DNA from: Paratractidigestivibacter sp963605405
Lineage (GTDB): Bacteria; Actinomycetota; Coriobacteriia; Coriobacteriales; Atopobiaceae
NCBI GenBank assembly: GCA_963605405.1
Contig: CAVCUP010000008.1
Coordinates: forward strand, 38,351 to 102,350
Reading direction: 5' to 3'
DNA length: 64,000 bases
Shown here piece after piece: positions 8,069 through 16,598 of this stretch. The first letter of the stretch is position 1. Every line of letters starts with the position of its first letter. Position numbers and translations under genes: made by a program. A model generated the notes under the pieces. It worked only from the letters and a program-made list of their open reading frames with translations, ran no database searches and had not been told where the DNA came from.

Positions 8069-10834
8069 ATGGCTGAAAAGCACGTGTACCGCTTCGGCGC
8101 CGGCATCGACGGCGTCAACGCCACCGAGCCCGCGGGCGAGACCGTCGAGCAGGCCAAGTGGATCGTCGGCGGCAAGGGCGCCAACCTCGCCGAGATGGCA
8201 AAGATCGGCCTGCCCGTCCCTCCGGGATTCTCCATCACCTGCCAGACCTGCGTCGCCTACGCGAACGCCGGCAACAAGTGGGCCGACGGCGTCCTCGACG
8301 AGATCGACGCCGCCCGCGAGAACCTCGAGCAGCGCATGGGCAAGAAGCTCGGCGACGCCGAGGACCCGCTGCTCGTCTCCGTTCGCTCCGGCGCCCCCTT
8401 CTCTATGCCCGGCATGATGGACACCGTCCTCAACCTCGGTCTCAACGACATCTCGGTCCAGGGCCTCATCAAGCAGACCGGCAACGAGCGCTTCGCCTAC
8501 GACTCCTACCGTCGCTTCATCCAGATGTTCTCCAACGTCGTCATGGGCGTCGACGGAGATCTCTTCGAGGACGCCATCAACGAGAAGAAGGCCGAGAAGG
8601 GCGTGAAGCTCGACACCGAGCTCGACGCCGCCGACCTCAAGGACCTCGTCGAGACCTTCAAGACCATCTTCGCCGTGAACGTCGACTCCCAGGCCCACCC
8701 CGAGGTCGCCCCCGAGGGCCGCGCCTCCTTCCCGCAGGACCCGCTGCTCCAGCTCCGCCTCGCCATCGAGGCCGTCTTCGGCTCCTGGATGAACGAGCGC
8801 GCCATCATCTACCGTAAGCAGAACAAGATCTCCGACGACCTCGGCACCGCCGTCAACGTCCAGGTCATGGTCTTCGGCAACAAGGGCGAGACCTCCGCTA
8901 CCGGCGTCGCCTTCACTCGCAACCCCGCCGACGGCACCAAGGAGTTCTACGGCGACTTCCTGGTCAATGCCCAGGGCGAGGACGTCGTGGCCGGTATCCG
9001 CAACACCGAGCCGATCGCCGACCTCAAGACCATCCCGGGCCTCGAGGAGGCCGGCCAGCAGCTCGACGACATCTTCGTGAAGCTCGAGGAGCACTACCAC
9101 GACATGATGGACATCGAGTTCACCATCGAGCAGGGCAAGCTCTGGATGCTCCAGACCCGCGTGGGCAAGCGCACCGCCATGGCCGCGCTCGCCATCGCCA
9201 TGCAGTTCGAGGCCGAGGGCGCCATCTCCAAGGAGGAGGCCGTCATGCGCGTGGCCCCCGAGCAGCTCGACCAGCTCCTGCACCCGCAGTTCGACCCGAA
9301 GGCCGACTTCAAGGTCCTCACCAAGGGCATGAACGCGTCCCCCGGCGCCGCCGTGGGCCAGGTCGTCTTCTCCGCCGAGGACGCCGTCCACTGCGCCAAC
9401 AAGGACCAGCCCTGCATCCTCGTCCGTTGGGAGACCAACCCCGACGACCTCAAGGGCATGGTTGCCGCTGAGGGCATCCTCACCTCTCACGGCGGCAAGA
9501 CCAGCCACGCGGCCGTCATCGCCCGCGGCATGGGCGCCCCCTGCGTCTGCGGCGCCGAGGCGCTGAAGATCGACGCCAAGGCCAAGGAGGTCGTGGTCTC
9601 CGGCACCGACGTCGTGCTCCACGAGGGCGACATCATCTCCATCAACGGCACCACCGGCGACGTCATCCTGGGCGCCGTGCCCCTGGTGCGCCCGGAGCTC
9701 ACCGGCGACCTCGAGACCATCCTCACCTGGGCAGACGCCATCCGCTCCGACGCTTCCCGCGGCCGCAACATCGGCGTTCGCGCCAACGCGGACAACCCCG
9801 AGGACGCCAAGCTTTCCCGCGACTTCGGCGCCGAGGGCATCGGCCTCGACCGTACCGAGCACATGTTCCTGGGCGACCGCAAGGAGATCATCCAGTCGTT
9901 CATCCTCGCCGAGCGCACCGGCGCCAAGCAGCAGGCCCTGGGCCAGCTCCTCAAGGTCCAGACCGACGACTTCCTGGGCATGTTCGAGGCCATGGACGGC
10001 AAGACCGTCATCGTCCGTCTCCTCGATCCGCCTCTGCACGAGTTCCTCGACAACCCGCGCGAGTACGCCGTCGAGCTTGCCCACGCCGAGGAGCGCGGCG
10101 AGTCCGATCTGCAGCTCAAGGCCCGTCGCGACCTTCTCTCCCGCCTGGATTCCTTCCAGGAGGCCAACCCGATGCTCGGCCTTCGCGGCTGCCGCCTCGG
10201 CATCATCTACCCCGAGCTGACCGAGATGCAGGTTCGCGCCATCGCCTCCGCGTACGCGCACCTCAAGAAGCGCGGACTGGACCCCAAGCCCGAGATCATG
10301 GTCCCGCTCGTCTCCACGGTTGAGGAGCTCAAGGTCGTCCGTGAGCAGATTGAGAAGGTCATCACGGCCGTCTCCGAGCAGACCGGCGTCGACATCACCA
10401 TCCCCATCGGCTGCATGATCGAGATTCCGCGCGCTGCTGTCACCGCCGACGAGATCGGCCAGTACGCCGACTTCTTCTCCTTCGGCACCAACGACCTCAC
10501 GCAGATGGGCTTCGGCTTCTCCCGCGACGACGTCGAGAGCACCTTCATCCCGCAGTACCTCGCCAAGAAGATCCTCAAGACCAACCCGTTCGAGACGCTC
10601 GACCCCGGCATCGCCAAGCTCGTCAAGCTCGGCGTCGAGGGCGGCCACAAGGCCAACGACAAGATCGTCTGCGGCGTCTGCGGCGAGACCGGCGGCGACC
10701 CGGACTCCATCCAGATGTACTACGACCTCGGCCTCGACTACGTGTCCTGCTCGCCGTACCGCGTGCCCATCGCCCGCCTCGCGGCCGCTCAGGCAAAGAT
10801 CAAGTCCAACGGCGGCGCCGAGAAGCTCGCCTAA
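8069..10834 (+). CDS. ppdK: Pyruvate, phosphate dikinase
   Basis: 921 residues, slightly longer than the ~875 typical. It interconverts pyruvate + ATP + Pi and PEP + AMP + PPi, usually acting glycolytically in anaerobes. Domain order is visible: N-terminal ATP-grasp (GGKGANLAEM near 32-41), the swivelling phospho-His domain with GGKTSHAAV (His about 480; the regulatory Thr lies two residues before it), and the C-terminal PEP/pyruvate TIM barrel with CGVCGETGGDP (Cys 868/871). The Thr target of DUF299 regulators is kept, which matters because only a half-length regulator lies upstream. Codon use is highly biased, consistent with strong expression. Confidence 0.97.
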   Translation: MAEKHVYRFGAGIDGVNATEPAGETVEQAKWIVGGKGANLAEMAKIGLPVPPGFSITCQTCVAYANAGNKWADGVLDEIDAARENLEQRMGKKLGDAEDPLLVSVRSGAPFSMPGMMDTVLNLGLNDISVQGLIKQTGNERFAYDSYRRFIQMFSNVVMGVDGDLFEDAINEKKAEKGVKLDTELDAADLKDLVETFKTIFAVNVDSQAHPEVAPEGRASFPQDPLLQLRLAIEAVFGSWMNERAIIYRKQNKISDDLGTAVNVQVMVFGNKGETSATGVAFTRNPADGTKEFYGDFLVNAQGEDVVAGIRNTEPIADLKTIPGLEEAGQQLDDIFVKLEEHYHDMMDIEFTIEQGKLWMLQTRVGKRTAMAALAIAMQFEAEGAISKEEAVMRVAPEQLDQLLHPQFDPKADFKVLTKGMNASPGAAVGQVVFSAEDAVHCANKDQPCILVRWETNPDDLKGMVAAEGILTSHGGKTSHAAVIARGMGAPCVCGAEALKIDAKAKEVVVSGTDVVLHEGDIISINGTTGDVILGAVPLVRPELTGDLETILTWADAIRSDASRGRNIGVRANADNPEDAKLSRDFGAEGIGLDRTEHMFLGDRKEIIQSFILAERTGAKQQALGQLLKVQTDDFLGMFEAMDGKTVIVRLLDPPLHEFLDNPREYAVELAHAEERGESDLQLKARRDLLSRLDSFQEANPMLGLRGCRLGIIYPELTEMQVRAIASAYAHLKKRGLDPKPEIMVPLVSTVEELKVVREQIEKVITAVSEQTGVDITIPIGCMIEIPRAAVTADEIGQYADFFSFGTNDLTQMGFGFSRDDVESTFIPQYLAKKILKTNPFETLDPGIAKLVKLGVEGGHKANDKIVCGVCGETGGDPDSIQMYYDLGLDYVSCSPYRVPIARLAAAQAKIKSNGGAEKLA

Positions 10835-10870
10835 GTAGACTTCGACCTGCTCGCAGCATCGAGTTTCTAG

Positions 10871-10906
10871 GGAGAGGGACGGCCTGGCCGCCCCTCTCCT
10901 TTCTTC
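10871..10906 (+). terminator. Rho-independent terminator after ppdK
   Basis: GGAGAGGG (10871-10878) pairs with CCCTCTCC (10892-10899) with an inner GGC/GCC extension, followed by TTTCTT. Confidence 0.85.
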
Positions 10907-10972
10907 ATGTGCGAGACTCATGGGGCCCGGGTTCACGGGCGTTTCACGTTCCGCGATTAGATTGGGGTTGGC

Positions 10973-11992
10973 TTGGGAAAGAAGCGGGGTTCCGGCGTCG
11001 GCGCCTACATCGGCCTTGCGCTCTCCGTCGCGTTCGTGGTCGCGTGCGGCCTCGTGTTCAGGCTCGCATCCACGGGCGAGCTGAGAGATGCCGTCTTTGG
11101 CCTCGTGGGCGCGCAGGCGGCCCAAGGCGAGGCGGAAGAGGCGGGCGGGGAGACGGCCGAGGCGCCCGTGCCCAAGGATTTCTCGGCCTATAGCTGGGAA
11201 GAGGTCGCCCAAATCGCCCGCCTTATCTCTTCGGCGGAGTCAGACGGGGAGGCCCGGTCCCTGGGCATGTCCTACGGGGTCCTCACGGCGGACGGGAACA
11301 TCACCGACTCGGTGCGGACCCTGCAGCTCGCCGACGGGTCCCTCATCACCTGCCGCGTCGTGGGCCTTCGCGCCGACGAGGCCGCGGACGGCTCGGGCAA
11401 GGCGGGACTGACGTTTCTCTCTTATGGCTACGGCGCCGCTTCCATGAACGCCGAGGCTACGGCCGGGGGCGGCTGGGAGGCGAGCGGCATGCGCTCCTGG
11501 CTCGCGGGGGATGTCCTCGCGCTTCTTCCCGCCGAGGTCTCCGGCTCCGTCAAGGCCGTGAGCAAGCTCACCAACAGCCAGGGGGCCTCCTGCGACCCCG
11601 GCTCGGCCGTGACCCCCACGTCCGACTCCCTCTGGCTCTTTTCCGGCGCAGAGGTCTATGGCCGGCTCACCTGGCTTTCGCAGGAATACGGCGACACGCC
11701 CATTGCGAACGCCGACTACGTCGACTTCGTCGCGCTCGACGCGATGCTCTCGTCGGAGGGCTCGCAGTACCAGTACTTCGCCGAGCGAGGCGCGGCGGAC
11801 CGCTCCGAGTTCTCCTGCGTGCCCGCCGTCGTCGGCTCCCAGGCGGGCAACTGGTGGCTCAGGAGCTGCTATCCCGTGCAGGGCACGTCCTCAGACGAGG
11901 GCTACTTCTACCAGGTCCTGCGCTCGGGCTACCCCTCGACCACCATCGCCGCCAACGGGTCGGGAGGGGTCGTCGTGGGGTTTTGCCTTTAG
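10973..11992 (+). CDS. Membrane-anchored protein with DUF6273-like C-terminal domain
   Basis: 339 residues from TTG 10973 behind GGGGTTGG. A basic N-terminus and one hydrophobic helix (about 10-33) are followed by an acidic Ala/Glu linker and an extracellular domain. The C-terminal ~180 residues resemble DUF6273-type domains: SGMRSWLAGD, LWLFSGAEVYG, GNWWLRSCYP and a Gly-rich ending with VVVGFCL. The function of such domains is unknown; they recur in surface proteins of gut Firmicutes and Actinobacteria. It stands alone between two terminated units, and the rplS promoter starts just after its stop codon. Confidence 0.65.
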   Translation: MGKKRGSGVGAYIGLALSVAFVVACGLVFRLASTGELRDAVFGLVGAQAAQGEAEEAGGETAEAPVPKDFSAYSWEEVAQIARLISSAESDGEARSLGMSYGVLTADGNITDSVRTLQLADGSLITCRVVGLRADEAADGSGKAGLTFLSYGYGAASMNAEATAGGGWEASGMRSWLAGDVLALLPAEVSGSVKAVSKLTNSQGASCDPGSAVTPTSDSLWLFSGAEVYGRLTWLSQEYGDTPIANADYVDFVALDAMLSSEGSQYQYFAERGAADRSEFSCVPAVVGSQAGNWWLRSCYPVQGTSSDEGYFYQVLRSGYPSTTIAANGSGGVVVGFCL

Positions 11993-12004
11993 TTGTGGAT
12001 TTTC

Positions 12005-12033
12005 TTGATAGGCGGGCGGGTCTCGGTTAGACT
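12005..12033 (+). promoter_or_regulatory. Sigma-70 promoter for rplS
   Basis: TTGATA (12005-12010), a 17-base spacer and TAGACT (12028-12033), about 70 bases upstream of the rplS start and right after the preceding gene ends. Confidence 0.65.
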
Positions 12034-12054
12034 TTCTCCTTGTGTGTAAGCCTA

Positions 12055-12080
12055 TGTGCCGCTCGCGGACGCGTCGGCAC
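12055..12080 (+). promoter_or_regulatory. Hairpin in the rplS leader
   Basis: GTGCCG pairs with CGGCAC around a GC-rich loop in the 5' leader of rplS. Autoregulatory L19 leaders are known in other bacteria; assigning this one is inference. Confidence 0.3.
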
Positions 12081-12103
12081 CTCTAGAGAGACAAGGAAAG
12101 ACA

Positions 12104-12445
12104 ATGGATTACATCCGCGCAATCGAGCGTCAGCAGATCAGGGAGGACATCCCGGAGGTCAAGGTCGGCGACAACGTCAAGGTCTACTACAAGATCATCG
12201 AGGGCGACCGTCACCGCGAGCAGGTCTTCCAGGGCGACGTCATCCGCATGAGCGGCGCCGGCTCCCGCGAGACCTTCACCGTCCGCAAGATCTCCTTCGG
12301 CTGCGGCGTCGAGCGTACCTTCCCGCTTCACTCGCCGAAGATCGCCAAGCTCGAGGTCGTTCGTCACGGCAAGGTCCGTCGCGCCAAGCTCTACTACCTC
12401 CGCGATCGCGTCGGCAAGGCCGCCCGCATTCCCGAGAAGCGCTAG
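12104..12445 (+). CDS. rplS: 50S ribosomal protein L19
   Basis: 113 residues from ATG 12104 (AAGGAAAG upstream); the upstream in-frame ATG at 12056 lies in the leader hairpin and would add a non-conserved extension. It contains FQGDVIRMSGAGSRETFTVRKISFG in two conserved stretches and ends with the typical KLYYLRDRVGKAARI. L19 forms part of the intersubunit bridge. It is monocistronic, with its own promoter and terminator. Confidence 0.97.
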   Translation: MDYIRAIERQQIREDIPEVKVGDNVKVYYKIIEGDRHREQVFQGDVIRMSGAGSRETFTVRKISFGCGVERTFPLHSPKIAKLEVVRHGKVRRAKLYYLRDRVGKAARIPEKR

Positions 12446-12464
12446 TAGCTTATACGCAGGCTTT

Positions 12465-12497
12465 GGGGCCGCTCCTTCGGGGGCGGCCCTTCTTTTG
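12465..12497 (+). terminator. Rho-independent terminator after rplS
   Basis: GGGCCGC (12466-12472) pairs with GCGGCCC (12483-12489), followed by TTCTTTTG. Confidence 0.8.
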
Positions 12498-12509
12498 TGA
12501 GGTGGGGAT

Positions 12510-13301
12510 ATGGCGAGAGCCGCACAGCACGGGTCCACGGCGAAGGAGATCGTCGCTCTTTTGAGCGACGCGCCCGAGGTAGAGGCGAAGGCCCTGATCG
12601 AGCGCTACGACGGCGACCCGCGAAAGCAGGTCCAGAAGGCCGTCTCGGCCGCGCGCGGCCGGCTCGCGCGGGCGGAGGCCGAGCGCGGGCGCGTGGCCGG
12701 CATGTACTCGCTTATGCGCGAGCTCGGCGGGCAGGGCATCGTCCTCGGCGTCGACGAGGTCGGCCGCGGCTCGATCGCGGGGCCGCTCACCGTGTGCGCG
12801 GTGGCCTTGCCGGACGAGCCCCAGATCCTCGGCATCAACGACTCGAAGCAGCTCACTCCCGCCCGGCGAGAGCTGCTCGCGGCCCAGATAGCCGACGTCG
12901 CGGTCGCGGTGGGCACCTGCCACATCGAGCCCTCCGTCATCGACGAGGTCGGGATGGCGGCCGCCTTGAGGATGGCCATGTCCGGGGCGATAGAGGACGC
13001 GGGGGTCGAGCCCGCGTGCGTCCTCATCGACGGCAACCCCATGCATGTCCACCCCAAGGAGAAGACGCTGGTCAAGGGCGATGCGCGCGTGGCCTGCATC
13101 GCCGCTGCGTCCATCGTCGCCAAGGTGACGCGAGACCACATTATGGTCGCCTATGGGGAGGAGTACCCCGACTATCCCTTCGCGGAGTGCAAGGGCTACG
13201 CCTCGGCCGACCACATCGCGGCCATCAAGGAGCACGGCCTCTCGCCGATCCATCGCTTCTCGTTCTGTGGGAATTTCTTGGAGACTCCCTCTCTTTTTTA
13301 A
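12510..13301 (+). CDS. rnhB: Ribonuclease HII
   Basis: 263 residues. An N-terminal helical extension of about 75 residues precedes the catalytic domain, as in the B. subtilis type. The acidic site is visible in GVDEVGRGS (D and E), the later D in ILGINDSKQL context and VLIDGNP, with KGDARVACIAAASIVAKVTRD following. It cuts RNA in RNA-DNA hybrids, including single ribonucleotides. GAGGTGGGG precedes the ATG. Confidence 0.95.
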   Translation: MARAAQHGSTAKEIVALLSDAPEVEAKALIERYDGDPRKQVQKAVSAARGRLARAEAERGRVAGMYSLMRELGGQGIVLGVDEVGRGSIAGPLTVCAVALPDEPQILGINDSKQLTPARRELLAAQIADVAVAVGTCHIEPSVIDEVGMAAALRMAMSGAIEDAGVEPACVLIDGNPMHVHPKEKTLVKGDARVACIAAASIVAKVTRDHIMVAYGEEYPDYPFAECKGYASADHIAAIKEHGLSPIHRFSFCGNFLETPSLF

Positions 13302-13320
13302 TCTTACGGTTTCATAGGTC

Positions 13321-13363
13321 GGCTGGCCGCCCGGAGAGATCGGGGCGGCCAGCTGCCGTTTTA
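13321..13363 (+). terminator. Rho-independent terminator after rnhB
   Basis: GCTGGCCGCCC (13322-13332) pairs with GGGCGGCCAGC (13343-13353), then GCCGTTTTAT. Confidence 0.85.
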
Positions 13364-13494
13364 TGGGCTTCTCGAAGCTCGCGGGCGCTGCGCGGCGGAT
13401 ACCCGCAAGACAGCGGCAAGACATACGTCAGGTCCGCGTAAGACGCATGCGCGATGCTCCCCTCGCATATCCGCACAAAGGAGGGGAGCAGAAC

Positions 13495-14016
13495 ATGTCC
13501 GTGTACTCTCAGGTCGCCCTCGCCGACCCGGCGCCGCATAGGCCCCGTCGGGCGGCGGCCGCGTCCCGCACATCGGCGCCGAGAAGGACGCTCGACACGG
13601 TCAAGATCGACGAGGGCGAGCTCATCGCGCCCATCTCTCAGATTTCCGCCAGGGAGCTCGGGCGCGTCGGGGAGGACGTGGCCGCGTCGTTTCTGGAGTC
13701 CGAGGGCTACGAGATCCTTGACCGCAACTGGCGCTGCCGGCGCGGCGAGATAGACCTCGTCGCCCGCGACCCTGACGGCACCACGGCGCTCGTCGAGGTA
13801 AAGACCAGGCGAGCGGGGCATCTCTCGGACTGCGAGCCCGAGGTGGCCGTCACCAAGAAGAAGCGCGACCGCTATGGCGTCCTGGCGCAGCTCTATATCC
13901 TGGAGAACGGTACATGCTACCCGCTTCGCTGCGACGTCGTATCCGTGACCGTGGGCGCGAACGCCTGGGCCAGGGTGAGGCTCACTCCCGGCGCCTTCTC
14001 CTTCGATGCCGCATGA
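13495..14016 (+). CDS. yraN: UPF0102 (YraN) predicted endonuclease-fold protein
   Basis: 173 residues from ATG 13495, chosen because AAAGGAGGGGAG lies directly upstream (the frame is open further back). The conserved core begins near residue 55: LGRVGEDVAASFLESEGYEIL, then NWRCRRGEIDLVARD and LVEVKTRRA, the restriction-endonuclease-like D-ExK pattern. The ~55-residue N-terminal extension is basic, Ala-rich and unlike known YraN proteins. It overlaps comM, and the yraN-comM-dprA order suggests a shared DNA-uptake/recombination role. Confidence 0.88.
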   Translation: MSVYSQVALADPAPHRPRRAAAASRTSAPRRTLDTVKIDEGELIAPISQISARELGRVGEDVAASFLESEGYEILDRNWRCRRGEIDLVARDPDGTTALVEVKTRRAGHLSDCEPEVAVTKKKRDRYGVLAQLYILENGTCYPLRCDVVSVTVGANAWARVRLTPGAFSFDAA

Positions 14017-15497
14017 GCGGCTCTGCGCGCGTCTACACGGGGATGCTGAGGGGCATCGAGGCCCTGCCCGTGTCGGTAGAGGTGAGCATCGGCGGCGGCC
14101 TGCCGGGAATCTATGTGGTGAGCGCCGAGGGCAAGTTCGTGGACGCCACTGCCCGCGTGCGCTGCGCCGTCGAGTCGTGCGGCTACGATATCCCGCAGGC
14201 GCACATCACCGTGAACCTCGCGCCGGGGGATATACGCAAGACCGGGCCGAGTTACGATTTGCCCATCGCCGTGGGCATCCTCGTGGCCACGCGCCAGGTC
14301 CCCCCGAAGATGGCCGAGGAGGCGCTCTTCGTGGGGGAGCTCGGGCTCGAGGGGCAGGTGGAGCCCGTGAGGGGAGCCGCCGCCTACTCGCGGCTCGCGG
14401 ACTCGCAGGGGCTTCTCACCGTGGTCTCCGCGAGGACCCCCGGCATGTCGCGCGACTCGGACAGGGTCCTCGCTATCCAGACGCTGGCCCAGCTCAGGCA
14501 GGGGCTCGAGCGGCTCGTCCCGTTGCGCGCGAAGCACATCGGGGAGCGGGGCGCGCAAGACGGCACGCCCATGCTCGACTTCTCCGAGGTCATCGACCAG
14601 GAGATTCCCAAGCGCGCGCTCGTGATCGCGGCCGCTGGGCGCCATGGGATGCTCATGGTCGGGCCCCCAGGCTCCGGTAAATCGATGCTCGCGAAGCGCC
14701 TGCCCACGATTCTGCCGCCCCTCACGGACGCGGAGAAGGACGAGGCCATCCTCATCCATTCCGTCGCGGGCCAGCCCTGCGACTCGCTCGCTGCCGGCGT
14801 GAGGCCGTTTCGCGCGCCGCACCATTCGATATCCTGCGCGGGGCTCCTCGGCGGCGGCAGGCCCGTGACGCCGGGAGAGCTCTCGCTGGCGGACAAGGGC
14901 GTGCTGTTTCTCGACGAGCTCCCCGAGTTCGCCATCAACGTGCTGCAGTCCATGCGCCAGCCCATTGAGGAGCACGAGGTCCGGCTCGTCCGCGCGGAGG
15001 GCGTCTACACCTTCCCATGCGACTTCCAGCTCGTTGCGGCGGCGAACCCGTGCCCCTGCGGCCACCTCGGCGATCCCGGGCACGCCTGCACCTGCCCGCC
15101 TTCGCGCGTCGCGACCTACCAGAACAAGATCGGCGGCCCGCTCATGCAGCGCATCGACGTCGTGTGCGACGTGGCGCGCCCGAGCGAGAAGAGCGTGATC
15201 CGGGGAGGGGAGGGCATGGGCTCGGCCGAGATGCGAGAGCTCGTGGTCAACGCGAGGGAGTTCCGCAGCTGGAGGCTCGAGCGCGAGGGAGAGGCGCCCG
15301 CCCTCGGCGGCGCACGCTTCGAGCCGGGCGCGCAGGGTCTCTTCGAGGGCTACGCGGAGAGGCTCATGCTCGGGGGCCGCGCGATCGTGCGCGTGGCGAG
15401 AGTCTCGCGCACGATCGCCGACCTCGCCGAGCACCCCCTCGTGCAGAAGGAAGACATCGTCGAGGCGCTCGGGTTCCGCTCGCGCGCCACGCTCTAG
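14013..15497 (+). CDS. comM: ComM/YifB family AAA+ ATPase (Mg-chelatase-like)
   Basis: 494 residues from ATG 14013, which overlaps the yraN stop in ATGA. An N-terminal Lon-like S5 fold (IEALPVSVEVSIGGGLP) is followed by Walker A in VGPPGSGKSMLAKRLP, the FRAPHHSIS box, Walker B in VLFLDELPEF and an arginine-finger region. Four cysteines in NPCPCGHLGDPGHACTCP form a zinc site typical of the family. ComM is a branch-migration helicase for natural transformation in gammaproteobacteria; a similar role here is inferred. Confidence 0.93.
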   Translation: MSGSARVYTGMLRGIEALPVSVEVSIGGGLPGIYVVSAEGKFVDATARVRCAVESCGYDIPQAHITVNLAPGDIRKTGPSYDLPIAVGILVATRQVPPKMAEEALFVGELGLEGQVEPVRGAAAYSRLADSQGLLTVVSARTPGMSRDSDRVLAIQTLAQLRQGLERLVPLRAKHIGERGAQDGTPMLDFSEVIDQEIPKRALVIAAAGRHGMLMVGPPGSGKSMLAKRLPTILPPLTDAEKDEAILIHSVAGQPCDSLAAGVRPFRAPHHSISCAGLLGGGRPVTPGELSLADKGVLFLDELPEFAINVLQSMRQPIEEHEVRLVRAEGVYTFPCDFQLVAAANPCPCGHLGDPGHACTCPPSRVATYQNKIGGPLMQRIDVVCDVARPSEKSVIRGGEGMGSAEMRELVVNAREFRSWRLEREGEAPALGGARFEPGAQGLFEGYAERLMLGGRAIVRVARVSRTIADLAEHPLVQKEDIVEALGFRSRATL

Positions 15498-15513
15498 AGA
15501 AGGGACGGGGCGC

Positions 15514-16407
15514 ATGATTCCGAAGGATGGATGGGAGCTTGGCCTGGAGGACGACGCATACCCCGCGATGATGCGCGAGTTGGCCAACCCGCCCCAGGTC
15601 ATCCGGGGAAGAGGCAATCCTATGAGCCTCTCGATGCCTTCCCTGAGCATCGTGGGGTCGCGCAGGCCCACGCCCTATGGCAGGGCCATCGCGCGGATGG
15701 CGGGCAGCGTTGCGGCCGCGGGCGGGGTCTGCGTCGTCTCGGGCGGCGCCATGGGCTGCGACTCGGAGGCGGGGCGCGCCTGTCTCGACGCCGGAGGGGT
15801 CCACGTGGTGGTCTCCGGCTGCGGCGCCGACCAGGTGTACCCCTCGACCTCGGCCGACGTCTACGAGCGCGCGATCGCCTCCGGGGGCGCCGTCGTCTCC
15901 GCGGAGCGCTGGGGGGCGGGGCCTCGGCGCTACGCCTTCCCGAGGAGAAACGCCCTCATCGCCGCCCTTTCCGAGTGTCTTGTGGTAACGGAGGCGGGCC
16001 CGCGCTCGGGCACGATGAGCACGGCGGACGCGGCGCTCGAGCTCGGCCGCACGGTCTATGCCATACCGGGGTCCATCTTCTCGTCGCTCTCCTGCGGGAC
16101 GAACTCCCTCATCGCGGAGGGCGCGCGCATTATCCCGGACAAGGCGTCGCTCGAGCTCGCCATCTCGCTCGACTATGGTTTCCTGCTGCTGCGCGAGCAG
16201 GGGCGCCCCGAGAGCGCGGACGACCTCATGGCGGCGCTCGTGGCCTCCCCGTCCCGGCCCGAGGAGCTCGCGCGCGGCCTTGGCATGCAGGTGGTCGACT
16301 GCCTCACGGCGCTCGCGGACCGCGAGGCCAGGGGGCTGGCCGAGAGGCTCCCGGACGGGCGCTACTGCGCGTCGTCGGCGTTCCTGCAGGGGGCCGTCCC
16401 CCTCTGA
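15514..16407 (+). CDS. dprA: DNA-processing protein DprA (Smf)
   Basis: 297 residues. The Rossmann-like DprA core shows LSIVGSRRPTPYGRAIA, VVSGGAMGCDSEA, PRRNALIAALSECLVVTEAGPRSGTMSTA and an oligomerisation surface. The C-terminal ~50 residues form the usual small winged-helix-like tail. DprA loads RecA on incoming single-stranded DNA. It follows comM with a 16-base gap. topA, usually next in Firmicutes, is missing; trmFO comes next after a 190-base gap with no visible terminator. Confidence 0.94.
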   Translation: MIPKDGWELGLEDDAYPAMMRELANPPQVIRGRGNPMSLSMPSLSIVGSRRPTPYGRAIARMAGSVAAAGGVCVVSGGAMGCDSEAGRACLDAGGVHVVVSGCGADQVYPSTSADVYERAIASGGAVVSAERWGAGPRRYAFPRRNALIAALSECLVVTEAGPRSGTMSTADAALELGRTVYAIPGSIFSSLSCGTNSLIAEGARIIPDKASLELAISLDYGFLLLREQGRPESADDLMAALVASPSRPEELARGLGMQVVDCLTALADREARGLAERLPDGRYCASSAFLQGAVPL

Positions 16408-16598
16408 GACGACTTTCCGGTCGCCTTTACGGTCGGGCTGCGGGCGGGCCTCGGCGTGCCTGCGGGACATCGGCTCCCGGCTCGAGACGCGCTTCCTCGG
16501 TCCGCACGGGCGTTCGCTGAGCTACCATCATGCCTATTCGCCGCGCCGCGGCGCCGTGAGGAATCGAGGGGGCCGCGGCTGGCCCCGAGGGAGGTCGC

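Noticed and set aside
7907..11212. 1101-codon open frame on the minus strand
   Set aside because: It is the antisense shadow of ppdK: low-complexity Leu/Gly/Asp/Glu-rich translation, no ribosome binding site, and no known domain. The same applies to the long minus-strand frames across glyS (4200-6815), proS (31412-33382) and scpA-scpB (56543-58969).
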